Assembly: GCA_036897095.1 (NCBI GenBank)
Contig: JAYMSP010000106.1
Span: 1-64,000, forward strand
DNA from: Plantago elongata
Taxonomy: Eukaryota > Streptophyta > Magnoliopsida > Lamiales > Plantaginaceae
DNA: 64,000 nucleotides
Direction: 5' to 3'
This document shows positions 10,896 to 22,131 of the stretch, piece after piece. Positions within the stretch are counted from its first letter, which is position 1; each line of letters begins with the position of its first letter. The notes under the pieces were generated by a model, which searched no databases, had not been told where the DNA came from, and saw only the letters and a list, made by a program, of their open reading frames with translations. The position numbers and the translations under genes are program-made.

Positions 10896-11520
10896 GTCGA
10901 ATCTAGATCCGAGCTATGAGCAAAAGTCAGATACAAGAATACAAGACACTTATCTGATTGGAGCTGACATATTTAGATTAAAAAGAAGCAAAAGTCATGA
11001 GGCAATCTGCTAGCTGTATGTACAAGTAGTTGACATTTTGGTTCCTTTATATAAGCTATGGATCAACTATCAAGTATGAAGATCTTAGTTCTCATTCAAA
11101 TGCAGTAGTATATTGTTCTTGAAGTTCTTAAAAAACTTAAATCTGAAACTAAAGGTTGTGTTCATGCACAGGACTAATGGGCTGTCATTTTCGGCAGCAC
11201 TGTACAATTCTATGCCGGATTAACAAGAATTTTTAATTTTTTTATATGTTAAGCTGTCAAACAAATGCTAAAAGAATCAGAGGCTTTGTTAAATGGAGGT
11301 TTTCCCAGATTCCAGAAAAGTATATAAACCAGTTCAACCATTAGAATATAATTTTTATTATGTTCTTGTTTGTCAACGCTTAGGAAATGCTGGAGACAGA
11401 CACATGGCATGGTGCCGGCTACTGTTTTTAAGTTTGCCGTGCGTGTGTGTAGTTTTTGACTTGATCAGATTTCTGATGTCGCAAGAAGCAAAAAAATAAG
11501 GGGGAGAAACCTATCAGGCC
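10896..11520. other. Intergenic stretch between CLE and F-box genes
   Basis: No gene supported. A small plus-strand ORF at 11293-11499 has no recognisable domain. The part up to about 10950 is the CLE promoter. Confidence 0.4.
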
Positions 11521-11710
11521 GCTGCAAGACCACCCCGGACACCGAGTGACTCAGAGAGCCAGGCCGCTGCAAGACCACCCCGGTTAGCTACACGATCCTC
11601 TACAACACCGAGTGATTCAGAGAGCCAAACAGAGCTATTAATCACGCTCTGATCGAGCAGCCATAGTTCATCCACTACAACACCGAGTGACTCAGAGAGC
11701 CAAACAGATA
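11521..11710. repeat. Short tandem repeat upstream of the F-box gene
   Basis: The core CACCGAGTGACTCAGAGAGC occurs three times (near 11540, 11610 and 11680; the middle copy has GATTC), mixed with two copies of GGCCGCTGCAAGACCACCCC. The related sequence at 40840-40940 (inverted) has a single core copy, so the repeats expanded here or contracted there. Confidence 0.7.
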
Positions 11711-11972
11711 GAACAGATCCTGTTCAAGTAAGGCCGTGACACGTGTTATTGCTTCGATTTTCATATACTGCTTCTCTTTTGTGCTATCTATTCATGTGGG
11801 ATATTTCTGCTTTTCTTTTCTCTTCGCATGGGCTTATTTGGGCTCTTACTAAACCATCTTAAACCCACCAATAGTAAACAAATTACCAAATTTAGCTTGT
11901 AGTCTCTTGTTTTAGGTTGTATGTTTGATCTGATGACACTATATCAGAGTCTGAAATACTCGTTCAATTCCA

Positions 11973-13073
11973 GTGATGAGCTCAATAAAGTGTATCCCTG
12001 AAGATTTGATCTTTGAAATCTTGGCACGACTTCCTGTGAAATCTAATTTGAAGTTTAGGTGCGTATCGAAATCATGGTGTAGTATAATCTCCAGTAAAGG
12101 ATTTATTGATTCCCAACTCAACTTTTCAAGAAAAGACACAAACTTCGTCAACCACTATGCTGTTCTCTCTTTTGTTGGATGGTATCATAGTGACCGTAAG
12201 CAGTATTCGTTGAAATCGGTATTGAATAAAAAAGAATCTGCAATTGGGTTACAGTTTCCGATGATTGATGCAAACGAAATAGACGTTGTTGGTTACTGTA
12301 ATGGACTGTGTTGCATATTAGCAGCAGACGGAAGAGACGTTTTCCTATGGAACCCGGCTACCCGGAAGTGCAACCTTCTGCCTCACTTTCATGGTACGGC
12401 TGATGACGAAAAAGCGACGTTCCCTTATTGCAGAAAATTCGGGTTTGGTTTTGCTGACAATGCTTATAAGCTTCTTGTGTCCTACATTGATCCAGCTGAT
12501 GATGTATTGAAACAAAAATTATATAGTTCAAGAACAAATTCGTGGAAAATAGTTGTAGGCAGCGATTTTAGAGGTGAAGGTTGGGACTGCGGCTGTAGGA
12601 CAGGAGAGTTGGTGAAGGGGGTGCTTCACTGGTTGGATGATAAACCAGCAGAGGGACTCAGACGCCTCGTTTGTTTTGATCTTGTTAACGAAGTTCCTGG
12701 GATTCTTAAGCTGCCAAACGGTGGTTGTGACTCCCGGCCTACGAAGATATGTGGAGATCAAGAACACCTTGTTCTGACATGGAATCACCAAACTTACGTG
12801 AATATCTGGATTTCGAAGTCTAAAATGTATTGGGAAAAACTGGCTACTGTTCCTTATGATCCTTTGACCCTTCCCTTCTTACGTCTTTGGTTCGTCTCCA
12901 TAACTCCCAAGGGTGAGATTCTGATGCTCGCACAATCGGTGCCAACCTCAGCTCTCGTGCTTTATAATCTCAAAAACAATTCTGTTACAGATTCTGTTAA
13001 TACCAACTCTTTTCTCTGTCGTAGAACCTCTGTCTACATCCAAAGCTTAGTATCCCCTAACGTCGCAGTTTGA
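11973..13073 (+). CDS. F-box protein with FBA-type C-terminal domain, 366 aa
   Basis: Single-exon ORF. The N-terminus holds an F-box (IPEDLIFEILARLPVKSNLK, then FRCVSKSWCSIISS; about residues 8-50). The rest matches the F-box-associated interaction domain: DVVGYCNGLCCI near 110, FLWNPATRKCNLLP, FGFGFADNAYKLL, and a VSITPKGEILML end. Such proteins join SKP1-Cullin1 E3 ligases and choose target proteins for ubiquitination; the target here is unknown. Two Met codons open the ORF and either could start. The upstream 350 bp are found again, inverted, at 40600-40940, and the C-terminal half at 42305-42905. Confidence 0.85.
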   Translation: MMSSIKCIPEDLIFEILARLPVKSNLKFRCVSKSWCSIISSKGFIDSQLNFSRKDTNFVNHYAVLSFVGWYHSDRKQYSLKSVLNKKESAIGLQFPMIDANEIDVVGYCNGLCCILAADGRDVFLWNPATRKCNLLPHFHGTADDEKATFPYCRKFGFGFADNAYKLLVSYIDPADDVLKQKLYSSRTNSWKIVVGSDFRGEGWDCGCRTGELVKGVLHWLDDKPAEGLRRLVCFDLVNEVPGILKLPNGGCDSRPTKICGDQEHLVLTWNHQTYVNIWISKSKMYWEKLATVPYDPLTLPFLRLWFVSITPKGEILMLAQSVPTSALVLYNLKNNSVTDSVNTNSFLCRRTSVYIQSLVSPNVAV

Positions 13074-13435
13074 TATTTAAGTTTCATCTCAACTACCTTA
13101 CATTGGTTGCTCTTTTCCCTACATAAGTGAACTGTGAGTTCCTCTTCATTGTGATTTTTCCTCACTTTCTGTTCGGCAATACTACTATGTATCGATTTAT
13201 TTAAGAATGTTATGCAGATCAATTTTCATTCTCTGATGCATTATGCGGTCTGTTATCATAATGTTGTAGAATACCTGTGAATGGTTGACGAACTTACCGC
13301 CGTGCCAAGCTTGCTGTGGAACAACGTTTATAATTGTATATCAAATAGTAAAACTGACAAACAGTGATGTAATAGAGTTCATAACTGCTTGACAAGCAAT
13401 TCAATCATGTATTAACATTAACACCTTATTGCAAT
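13074..13435. other. F-box 3' flank
   Basis: No gene. The first 200 bp are probably the 3' UTR; parts (ATGTTATGCAGAT, GCATTATG) recur inverted at about 42040-42110 behind the truncated F-box copy. Confidence 0.45.
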
Positions 13436-14300
13436 TTCGGTTCTTCTTCTTCTCCATGTTCCTAGTGCTTGACACCCCCCATCAAGTGGGGCGTGCATAT
13501 CCAACATGCCCAACTTGCCTTGATGCTAGATGAATAGAGGAGCAACCAGTGCCTTTGTAAACAAATCTGGAACCATGTCAAGAGTCGAAACCTGGAAGAG
13601 CTTGATGATTTGTGCTTGGACTTTTTCACGAATGAAGTGGCAGTCCAAACTCAATGTGTTTGGTCCGTTCATGTTGGACAAGATTATTAGCCAAAAAAAC
13701 GTACTTCGACTGTAGGTATAAATGTGTAAAGGCATGGTGTGGAAATACCAAGGTCAGACAATAGATATATAATCCATTGAGATTCACTTGCAGTAAAGGC
13801 TGAAGCACGATACTCCGCATCTGTACTACTCCGACTTACTATTTGTTTTTTCTTGCTCTTCCACTATATTAAACTGTTGCCAATGAATATACAATATTCA
13901 GAGACGCTACGTTTAGTGTCAGGGCAGGTGGCCCACTCACTGTCACTGTAGGCCTTGAGTTGAAGTTATCCTGTCTTTGGGTAGAATAGACCATGTCCTA
14001 GGGAGCCTTTAATGTAACGGATAACTCTGTGAGCGGCATCAAGATGAAGAGATGTGGGATTTCCTAGAAATTGACTCAAGGACTAAATAGCAAAGCTGAG
14101 ATCAGGTCGTGTAATTGTGAGGTACACCAGCCTTCTATATTGAGATACATCAGTCAAGGGAACTCCTCCATCTTTATATAATCTGCATTTGGAGTCCGTT
14201 GGAGTGTTGGCCGGTTAACATGCTAAGTATTCTGTCTCAGAAAGTAAATCAAGAGCATACTCTCTGTGACAACAAGACCATTATGAGAATATGCAACCTC
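13436..14300 (-). mobile_element. Ty1/copia retrotransposon fossil, 3' part of pol
   Basis: Read on the minus strand this resembles the end of a copia polyprotein, the last part of reverse transcriptase followed by RNase H. It is a broken, old fragment with several breaks; no LTRs, integrase or gag were found. It ends directly against the kelch fragment at 14306. Confidence 0.75.
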
Positions 14301-14305
14301 AATAC

Positions 14306-14515
14306 CACAATTACACTTTGATATCGAAGAGTCCTCCTTTGTCATTGGCAAGAACAGTCAACTTGTCTTTCTTAAAATTATACACCTGAAAAGCATAGTA
14401 AGGGCGCCCATAATCATCATCATCATATTTGTAGTCATTAAAGCAATCACGGGGTAGGGTCGTCTTTCCAAGGGCATAGATACAATCATCACCAACTCGC
14501 ACTGCTAGGGATCGA
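14306..14515 (-). pseudogene. Fragment of a kelch-like gene
   Basis: About 210 bp closely match 16120-16330. The minus frame reads VGDDCIYALGKTTLP, then YYAFQVYNFKKDK and VLANDKGGLFDI, a piece of a kelch-type beta-propeller blade. No start or continuation is present, and the right side is unrelated. It is a partial duplicate of the larger relic at 15360-16590 and keeps one reading frame across a place where the larger copy has a frameshift. Confidence 0.6.
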
Positions 14516-15335
14516 ATGATTTGTATTTAATTTTTTTTCGAAATTACCTACCCCCACCCCCCACCCCAAGTTCTGAGCCTATTGATCATGTTGCAGCCTT
14601 GTACAGCACAGCATAAATTTGTTTTGAAACTGTAGATATTAGAACCAGGGTTATTGTCTGCCTTTGGTTAGTTGTTTCATCTGGATTACATTTTGCTAGC
14701 TATACGGAGTGGATTCTGATCAATCATACTGAGAGTGAATGATGGTTTACTGGAGAAAAATGCATCAGTAAACAAATCAGTGATGTCTTTATTTGGAGAA
14801 CTGAGAACACAGACTCTCCTCTTGAAATAAAGTGATGTTTTTTTTGGGACTACTCCTTTTCAATCTGTGTCTTGTTCAGACTTGTTGTGCAGCTAATCCA
14901 GTTTCTGCAACGCAAGAACATACAAGGCGACATTATATTGGGTGCCTGATAGTTTTGCATCACCTTTCTATTTCAGAAGTAGCATGATACTACTAGTTCT
15001 AATCACTGTGTCCTGCATCCTTGATATCATTGAAATCCTAGCTTCAAGTCGAGCCTTGTTAATTTATTGAATCCGACTTTCAAAATCAATCCAAGTTCAT
15101 GTACAAATGAGATCGATCCAATCCCGAAATACCATCAGACAAATAGAGCAGCGGCAGTACAATATTGGTAAACAACTCGTTAACTCAGACCCAGAAAATT
15201 ACACAAACAAACATATTTAAAACAGTCTGTCAACATCACTGGAAAAAGAATACAGAAAATGGCGAGATAATAAGAAACGCAGAAAGTTGGTCCAACTCCT
15301 CCTAAGAAGGTAAAATAAAAACAAATACTAGCCCC
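14516..15335. other. Intergenic stretch between kelch copies
   Basis: No gene recognised. There is a C-rich run near 14551-14570. Nothing else stands out. Confidence 0.35.
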
Positions 15336-15390
15336 TCGATAGATAGATAGATAGATAGATTAGTGAGGTAGGTAGGTAGATAGATAGATG
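15336..15390. repeat. GATA/GGTA microsatellite
   Basis: Runs of GATA, interrupted by GGTA units, extend over about 50 bp at the 3' end of the kelch relic. They overlap the last codons of its open frame. Confidence 0.8.
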
Positions 15391-16590
15391 TACCATACTG
15401 CTACATGTAACCTGGTTGATCGATTCATCACACTGAGAAAGCATTTAAAAAAACCGTAATCGATTTCTCCTAAATCGTTGTCAACAATGTCTTTGCGGAC
15501 AACTTCACATTCCAAGAAGTGCTCACAGTCAGATGCCTTGGTACTGCTTCCACTTCCTGGTCGTGGTCTAGATACCTTGAACGTCACCAGCTCAACATTG
15601 TGTCTTCTCCCACCATCAATGAAGGAGTAGGACACAAGATCATCATGCGGGTCGTCTTGAGCAACAAGATGGACAAGACCGAAGCAGCCATCTCCGCCAA
15701 GATCAACTATACATGCACCACCTTGTAAACAACCATTAGCCATGGCCAAGTTGTTACCCAAGTTGTTTAAATTCAGAGGCTGGCTTTTTACAACATTCCC
15801 ATCCTCATTTAACAGAAAGGCAACCACAGGACAATTCTTCACGTATGAACCCCGAGTAAAACGTAATCCAAAGGGTGGACCACCATTCTTCTTCTTCTTC
15901 TTCACCTCTTTGACATTCCAGACCCTTTCTCCATAGAAATTTGATGGAGTGAGACCGCTCTCTTCCTTAGCTGACCAAAAGGTTTTGAATAACTTACAAA
16001 CCTCCCAAGCATGCTTAACTGTGTCAAAAGTGAAGGAGGAATTCCCAACTGAAACATTAACTTATTACCAATTACTAATGAGGTGCGAGCCTGATGCAAT
16101 CGCGGAGAGTCTTGTCACCACAATCACACCTGTTGATATCGAAGAGTCCTCCTTTGTCATCAGCAAGAACAGTCCACTTGTCTTTCTTAAAATTATACAC
16201 CTGAAAAGCATAGTAAGAGTGCCCATAATCAACACCAACATTTTTAATGCAATAATGGGTAGGGTCGTCTTTCCAAGGACATTGATACAATCATCACCAA
16301 CTTGCACTAGTAGGGGTTCGAATGCTTTGTGTATCATTTTTTGGCAGGGAGTGATTGTTCCTAGTTGGGGATAAATGCTCAGATCATAGCGGTAAACTTC
16401 TCCGAAAGCATATTCATTACTTGGATGATCCAACAGTCGTTGACCACCAAAAATGTAGAGACTTTGTTTCCCTCCATCAGAAGTACAAATGCATGACATA
16501 CAAAAACTTATATACTTTCCAACAGAAGATTGAGGCAGAATTAGAAGTTCTGTTTTACAGGGAGTATCGAGAGGAGTTTCGCCTTCGGAG
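15360..16590 (-). pseudogene. Kelch-repeat-like gene, broken
   Basis: Minus-strand pieces read as a kelch-type propeller: KQSLYIFGGQ and EVYRYDLS (near 16400-16450), VGDDCINVLGK, YYAFQVYNFKKDK, then SFTFDTVKHAWEVCK and FYGERVWNVKEV, then a long open frame ending at 15360 (VAFLLNEDGN, CIVDLGGDGCFGLVHL). The frame changes near 16255: the smaller copy at 14306-14515 keeps one frame there, while this copy lacks two bases after ACCCTACCC. A likely intron lies about 16125-16048 (AACAG/GTGTGA to TTTCAG/TTGGG). The 5' end stops at the poly-G tract and no proper start is visible. Kelch proteins often join F-box proteins, but no F-box is seen. Probably a pseudogene; a sequencing error is possible. Confidence 0.55.
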
Positions 16591-16598
16591 AGGCAGGT

Positions 16599-16613
16599 GG
16601 GGGGGGGGGGGGT

Positions 16614-16660
<47 letters not shown>
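16599..16660. repeat. Poly-G tract (G14-T-G47)
   Basis: G runs at 16599-16612, T at 16613, G at 16614-16660. Such a long G run is rare in plant nuclear DNA. It would form G-quadruplexes on the plus strand. It makes false poly-Gly and poly-Pro ORFs. It may be a real microsatellite or an assembly or sequencing artefact. Confidence 0.9.
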
Positions 16661-16661
<1 letters not shown>

Positions 16662-18652
16662 TGACGCTGTCAACTAACACCCGAACAAGATTGTAGAGAG
16701 TATGTCGATGGATCATAAATATATACTTTTTTTTCCGTTGCCTGCTGTGAAGAAAGTGGCACCAACTGCATCCCCTTCTTTCGTTTTGTTGATAATGATG
16801 ATGACATAATTAATAAACTTAGTTAACCTGATGATCATGAGATGAAGAATCATCAAATTGTAGTGTCATGAACAATATCTGGTGCGATAATAAATGAACT
16901 AACTAACTAACTGTAAAAATAAGAATCATGCATAAACAATACTACAGATAAAGATTCAAATTCACCTTATGCATATCTATTTTGTTATGAATGACAATAG
17001 CGTCTGGAATCGAGCTAACTCAACTGACACATGTGATATGAACAAATAAGTCCGATTTAAAGATTGACGGATTAATGTGACTTAAATGAGTTATAAGATT
17101 TAATGTCCTACCTCGAATTTCAAAGGAGGTCCGATCCCGAGTTTCAAATGAGTCCGACTCCACCTAAGTCAAGGCCGACCCTCTAATACTTCAACAATTG
17201 AGCTCCTAATCCTTGGACTATAATTCAAGGCTCATCTACTTATTGGGCCAAGTCCATTAAGGACCCATGAGCCCAAGCCCAAGCTTGAATGAATCCGGAC
17301 TTTACACTTGTCGCTCATCTAAGGGAGCACTCCAAAGAGACTTCATCTATTCACTTCCTCCTCATAAGGTAAGTAGCAACTTCTCCGTACTTCACTCTTT
17401 AAGTTTACAGGTCCGAGCCCGAGCTTGCCTCTAAACTACGTTGAGTCCGAGCCCGATTTGTTTTACGCAAACCGGTCAAAAAGAGTCCAACCCCTTCCCC
17501 TTCTCTCTTTCAGGCACACATGTACCAAAGAAACCTTCAAATACTGACGGACTTTCAAGTACCGAAGAACCCTTCAAATACCGACGGACTTTCAAGTACG
17601 GAAGAACCCTTCAAGTATCGACTAACTTATTCCTCAAAGGAACCCTCCTCGGGTCGGAACCCCTTTCGCATCGGAACTCAGAATAATACTATCACCTCCT
17701 TGACATAAAACCAATCTACCACGAATTGGATGAAGATGACTTAAAAGGAACTAAGACGCACTAGCCTTTCCTGGATCAACAAACTTTGTCTTAACTAGAT
17801 TTGTACCTTATTAAATTGAAATCAATCGATCGGTCGAACGAGCCCCAGAGTGAATGGTGATGTCCGACGAAACTTACGCTAATTGATTGCAAAACAGAGG
17901 TGTGGAATCGAATCGTAACAACCCAGCTCCAGCGCATACACACTGGTGGTGATTATGGAGACTGTATGAGCGGCTTGTGTATTAATCTAGGTTTATACAT
18001 GCCTATGTTTCAGGCCCATGAGCCCGCCATGATCCAAATTAATGTAATATTTTTTTTAATCGATTAAAGGGAGATTTGAAAAATTAATATAATATTAAAT
18101 TAGGATGTTTTGGGATAAGATTTTAATTGAATTTTATTAACAAAATCTTTAACAAATAAATAGTAACTCAAATTAATGTGGGTCTCATGCTACAGAAGAA
18201 ATACTGACTTTTGGATGTTCTTATTCTACTGCAATATTTATCAAGTTGATGTATCAATGCGATTGGTACAGTTTCACATAATATTTGGTGCTAGTATTTA
18301 TGGTTCAACTTGATCAGATTTTTAGATGTCTTAAGCCAGGGCTGCTCAGTTCTTGAGTGTGTAGCAGCAGCCTAATAGGTCACATTTTAGCTATCCTTTG
18401 ATTCAGAACCTGCCATTGCACACTATCTCAATTCAACGTCTCTCCGGATATCGATCTTTAGCAGATGCAGTTCCAAATTATCGATAACAATGTATGGACT
18501 TCACCAGAAAGAAAGAATACGCAAGATGAATTAGATCGAAAACTAAGCAGTATATTTGCAAATTCTAAATTATGTACCACAATGTCAGATAACAAGAGTA
18601 AACTATCAAACCAGGTACCTCACAATTAACAGACAAAAGAAACTAACATCTA
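16661..18652. other. Long intergenic stretch, GC-richer in the middle
   Basis: No gene supported. The part 17100-17720 differs from its surroundings: it is less AT-rich, with many GTCCGAGCCCGA-type stretches, and may be the remains of a transposon, but no coding domain or end repeats were found. The 3' UTR of the fasciclin gene lies next to 18652. Confidence 0.35.
17534..17620. repeat. 37-bp tandem repeat, about 2.4 copies
   Basis: Units start at 17534, 17571 and 17608 (CCTTCAAATACTGACGGACT and so on). Copies differ by a few bases. The open frames across it are a by-product of the repeat. Confidence 0.75.
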
Positions 18653-19633
18653 TCAAGATGGACTCAACTCATCAGCAGCATCAAAAGCCCTGGAAATTCC
18701 ATGAACCACAAACTTCTCAGACGAAAAAACATCCCGTCTTACAACCTCCACCCCATCTACCAATACTTTCCCCGAATAAACTGCAACTTTGACATCATAG
18801 CCCTTCACAAGTGTCCTCAGAGACAATTCTCCTGCATCAGCCAACTCACTGTAACCAAACCTCTTCTTCACAACATGAATTCTAACAATCCTGTCCAAAA
18901 ACGGTGAAGAAGGCGAACTGAACCCCGAATTCGGAGGCACAAACACCGTAACACCCCCCAAATCCGCATAATCCCTCACAATACCATCAAGAATCGCATT
19001 CAATCCAATCGCAAACGACACGTACCCATTCCTGCTCAGATACTGCACAATTCTCCCCCATTCAAGTACACTCAAACTAGTCTGATTCATAAAATCGCAA
19101 GACAAAGACTCGAAAGGACCGGAAACACCGTGCACAACAACTGATCCTTCAAGAAACAAATCCGGGTGAGTAATCAACACATTGTTGATCTCGATTCTCC
19201 CCGTTTTCGCGTCGGATCGCGTGATAACCAGCCCCTTGTCGTGAAACAGAGTGTCAAAGCAGAAGGGTGGAAGTTTCTTCAACATTTCGGCTTTCGGAAG
19301 GAAGACAGGCGAAGTGTGGTACTGGAAAAGGTTTCTTAGGCGAGATGGCGGGAAGGAGAGATTTGAAATTGAAGAATCTTGGATTGCGAAAATTGTCGAT
19401 TCCGGAGTGGTGAAGAAGATTTCAGGCGAAATGTGGATCAGGGTTTCGAGAATTGTGAAGTTTTTGTGGGATCGGAGAGTGAGGGATAAGTTGCGGGATT
19501 GGAGAAATGGAGGAGATGGGTTGTGGTGGATTGTGGTGAAGGAAATGAAGGCGAGGATGAGAGAGAGAATTATGTAGCAGGGAGCTTTGCATTCTTGGAA
19601 ACAAGATGATAGTGATGATGATGAATCCTCCAT
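18653..19633 (-). CDS. Fasciclin-like protein (FLA20/21 type), 326 aa
   Basis: Single-exon gene. Residues 18-36 form a signal peptide or anchor (CYIILSLILAFISFTTI). Two FAS1-like domains follow: one about residues 50-170 (NFTILETLIHISPEI, TIFAIQDSSI, SVVVHGVSGPF) and one about 180-320 (GGVTVFVPPNSGF, VRIHVVKKRFGYSEL, FVVHGISRAF). Fasciclin-like arabinogalactan proteins act at the cell surface and wall in adhesion. No clear GPI signal is seen at the C-terminus, and Pro-rich AGP glycomodules are weak, so this is the FLA19-21 kind. The last 85 coding bases and the 3' flank recur inverted at 30219-30548. Confidence 0.82.
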   Translation of the reverse strand: MEDSSSSLSSCFQECKAPCYIILSLILAFISFTTIHHNPSPPFLQSRNLSLTLRSHKNFTILETLIHISPEIFFTTPESTIFAIQDSSISNLSFPPSRLRNLFQYHTSPVFLPKAEMLKKLPPFCFDTLFHDKGLVITRSDAKTGRIEINNVLITHPDLFLEGSVVVHGVSGPFESLSCDFMNQTSLSVLEWGRIVQYLSRNGYVSFAIGLNAILDGIVRDYADLGGVTVFVPPNSGFSSPSSPFLDRIVRIHVVKKRFGYSELADAGELSLRTLVKGYDVKVAVYSGKVLVDGVEVVRRDVFSSEKFVVHGISRAFDAADELSPS

Positions 19634-20225
19634 TGTTGGAGCTTGAGCTGAACAGAGTGTATGAAAGTGAAGTTAGTGAATTGAATGGTTTGGTAGAAAC
19701 AGTTTTTTATAGTTTCCAGTTCCACTCTAAGGTGATCGATCAAGCTCTGAGCATAAGTTGTGCAGTTTTGTTATCAAGTTAGGCTTGTTTAAATATGTTA
19801 TACGTATAGAAGTATATTTTTGGTTAAGTAGCTCGACTCGATTAAAATTCAAATCAAGTGAGTTGAGTTCAATCCTATTTATCATGACTCGAATTCGAAA
19901 CATAACTTGTTTTATTAAGGAGTCGAGCCAAATTTGAACTTGATAACAGTTCGAGGCGAACCATATTTCTTTGTTCATAACCGCAGAAAAAATGGGAAAC
20001 TAGATAAAATATATTGGTTACTGGCAATACTTAACGAAATTTTGATTCAAAAAGATACATGGAATTGGTTATAGAACAAATCCTAGCTTATATAGCCTCA
20101 AGTGATTATTCGATACAACCGGGTAAACCGAGTTCTGATGTATAACAAGCATAAGATGGTTCTTTGATAGAAACAACACAGAAACCATTCCGAGAAATTA
20201 CAGGTTTATACTATGTGATAAAAAA
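19634..20225. other. Intergenic stretch with GAGTCGAGC-type sequence
   Basis: Promoter and 5' UTR of the fasciclin gene (to about 19750), then a region with repeated CTCGACTCGA/GAGTCGAGCC words (19829-19960) as often seen in old plant transposons. No element ends were found. Confidence 0.3.
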
Positions 20226-22131
20226 TTACTCCTCCTTTTTCACTTCCGCAGTCGTGGTTTCGCAAGTCTCCTTCACGTCGGCCGTGGTTTCCTCAGTTTC
20301 TTTCACAGCAGCCTCTGATGGGCCACTTTCTTCAGTCTGAGCAACATCACCATTTTCAGTAGACTCGGGTGCTTGTTCCTCAGAAGCACCAGTGCTAACA
20401 GGTATGGTAGCCTTGACAGTTCCGACCTTCACATACTTGCTCATGAACTTGTACTCCCAGTCTTGTAGAGCTTCAAGTTCAAATACACCCAAGCCTGCAA
20501 TATCACCGGTGAGATCTTTTTCTTCAAAAGACATCTTTGCAAGAGCTCTGCTAGCATCTTTCCCCGCGAACAAGGCGTATGGTCCACCAGGTCCATAAAA
20601 CATCCTGAGAACACGAAATGAGCTCAATTAAGAAGTGAATTTAACCGTGGAATGACATTTCTGAGACAACTATTAGAGCTGGGTAAGTATGTCACAGGCA
20701 CTGAAGTGATCAATAGACAAACGCCACAAACCACAATTGTCTGGCATTGAGAACTTTGCTATTTGATATAGAAAGCATATTGTTTGCAAAAATGGTGCAT
20801 TAGTATCTACTTTCCATTCTTCTGAGCTGTTATATTTATAGTTTCCACCCATTTCAACGCTTGTAAGCCAATATCACGATGAATTCATCCAAGAACAAAA
20901 AGAGTTGCACACAGCAGCAAGTTAACTGAATAAAGTAAGAGATTCACAAACATCATGTTTAGTAGAAACTCACTATGAGAAACAGAATACTTCTTTGAAA
21001 AACAAGAACCATATTGTCATCTTGTTATTAACAAGTGGCAATCAACACAGCAAGTGGCACAATTCATGATTCCATCACCAACATAGACTACCAGCGGTTG
21101 ACTCGTTAGAAGAAAAGGCATGTGAAACAAAAACCATCTCAACCTATATTGCTCCACTTGGTTTGCAGCAAATTGAACTGATTAACTCAGAACCATATGC
21201 ATAGGTGCACAGTTGTTCAAAAACAAAATTTGAATACCACCAAGCAGCAAGTAAATTGCAAAACTATGTTGCTAGTTCTATGTACACAAAATCCATGGAA
21301 AACTACCACTATGCTCCACTTGGTGGATATAAATGGCAGAGGTAAAAAACAAACTTCAATTCCCACAGAGGAGGAGGCAATTAGGCAAACTTCAAAACCA
21401 TCTATGCACACAAGACCTCAATACACAGCAGTCTTTATGTAAAACTAGATCACCAGAATCAACAAAATGATTCGACCTTTCACTTTACGATAAGCTCATA
21501 TCCACTGAATTCACAATCAAACCAAATCCCATGTATAAAAGGTTTCACTAGGTTGACACAAGATAAAGCAAGAAGCTTTTTTACAAGCTCAATTTCTACA
21601 GAAAGTAACAACTAGTCAACACCCATTCAAACTCACAGACCATGGAAAGTTGGAAACACAACAAGGTCACCAAAGTCAACAAAAAAAAAAAAAAAAAAAA
21701 ACCCACCTTTCACCCCTCCAGAAACTCAAATCCACAACCAAACAATAACCCAGATACAAAAAAGGCTCAAAACAACCAAAACACACAACAAACGAACAAA
21801 AGATTGAACCTTTATACCTGCTCTGAGAAACATCATAGATCTGACCCTTGATAGCCATAAGCAGAGGCTTCTTCGGGTCAGTCCCATCATACTCCTTCAA
21901 CTCCACATCGGTAATCTCACCCACCTGAACTGGAGGAGGCAAAGGCTGCATCTGCTCCTCGAAATTCCTAGACCTCTGCTGTGTATGGCCACCATCGGAA
22001 GAGCCGAAGAGAGTGGAAAGCATGTAGTATAGGGCTAGACCGAGAGCAAGAACGGTGAAGAAGGTGGAAGGAGATAGACCGGTGTAGACTGTGATTGATT
22101 CTTTCAAGGTTTCCCATAGTTCAAGAGCCAT
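20226..22131 (-). CDS. Membrane steroid-binding protein (MAPR family), 230 aa
   Basis: Two exons, 22131-21818 and 20604-20226, with the junction splitting an Arg codon (SQS-R-MFYGPGGPYA). Residues 20-40 form a membrane anchor (FFTVLALGLALYYMLS). A cytochrome b5-like heme/steroid-binding domain follows, about residues 70-170: ITDVELKEYDGTDPKKPLL, GQIYDVSQSR, MFYGPGGPYALFAGKDASRA. The C-terminal tail is rich in Glu and Thr. MSBP1 in Arabidopsis sits in the ER/plasma membrane and organises P450s of lignin synthesis and BR signalling; that is family knowledge. The length and exon layout fit MSBP1/2. The 5' UTR carries a short TG run near 22210. Confidence 0.9.

Noticed and set aside
11521-11710. 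Repeat array resembling a CRISPR
   Set aside because: Repeat units are irregularly spaced and diverged, and the genome is a plant; it is a short promoter repeat.
16065-16673. ORFs with long poly-Pro or poly-Gly
   Set aside because: They come from reading the homopolymer G run; only the kelch-like part is meaningful.
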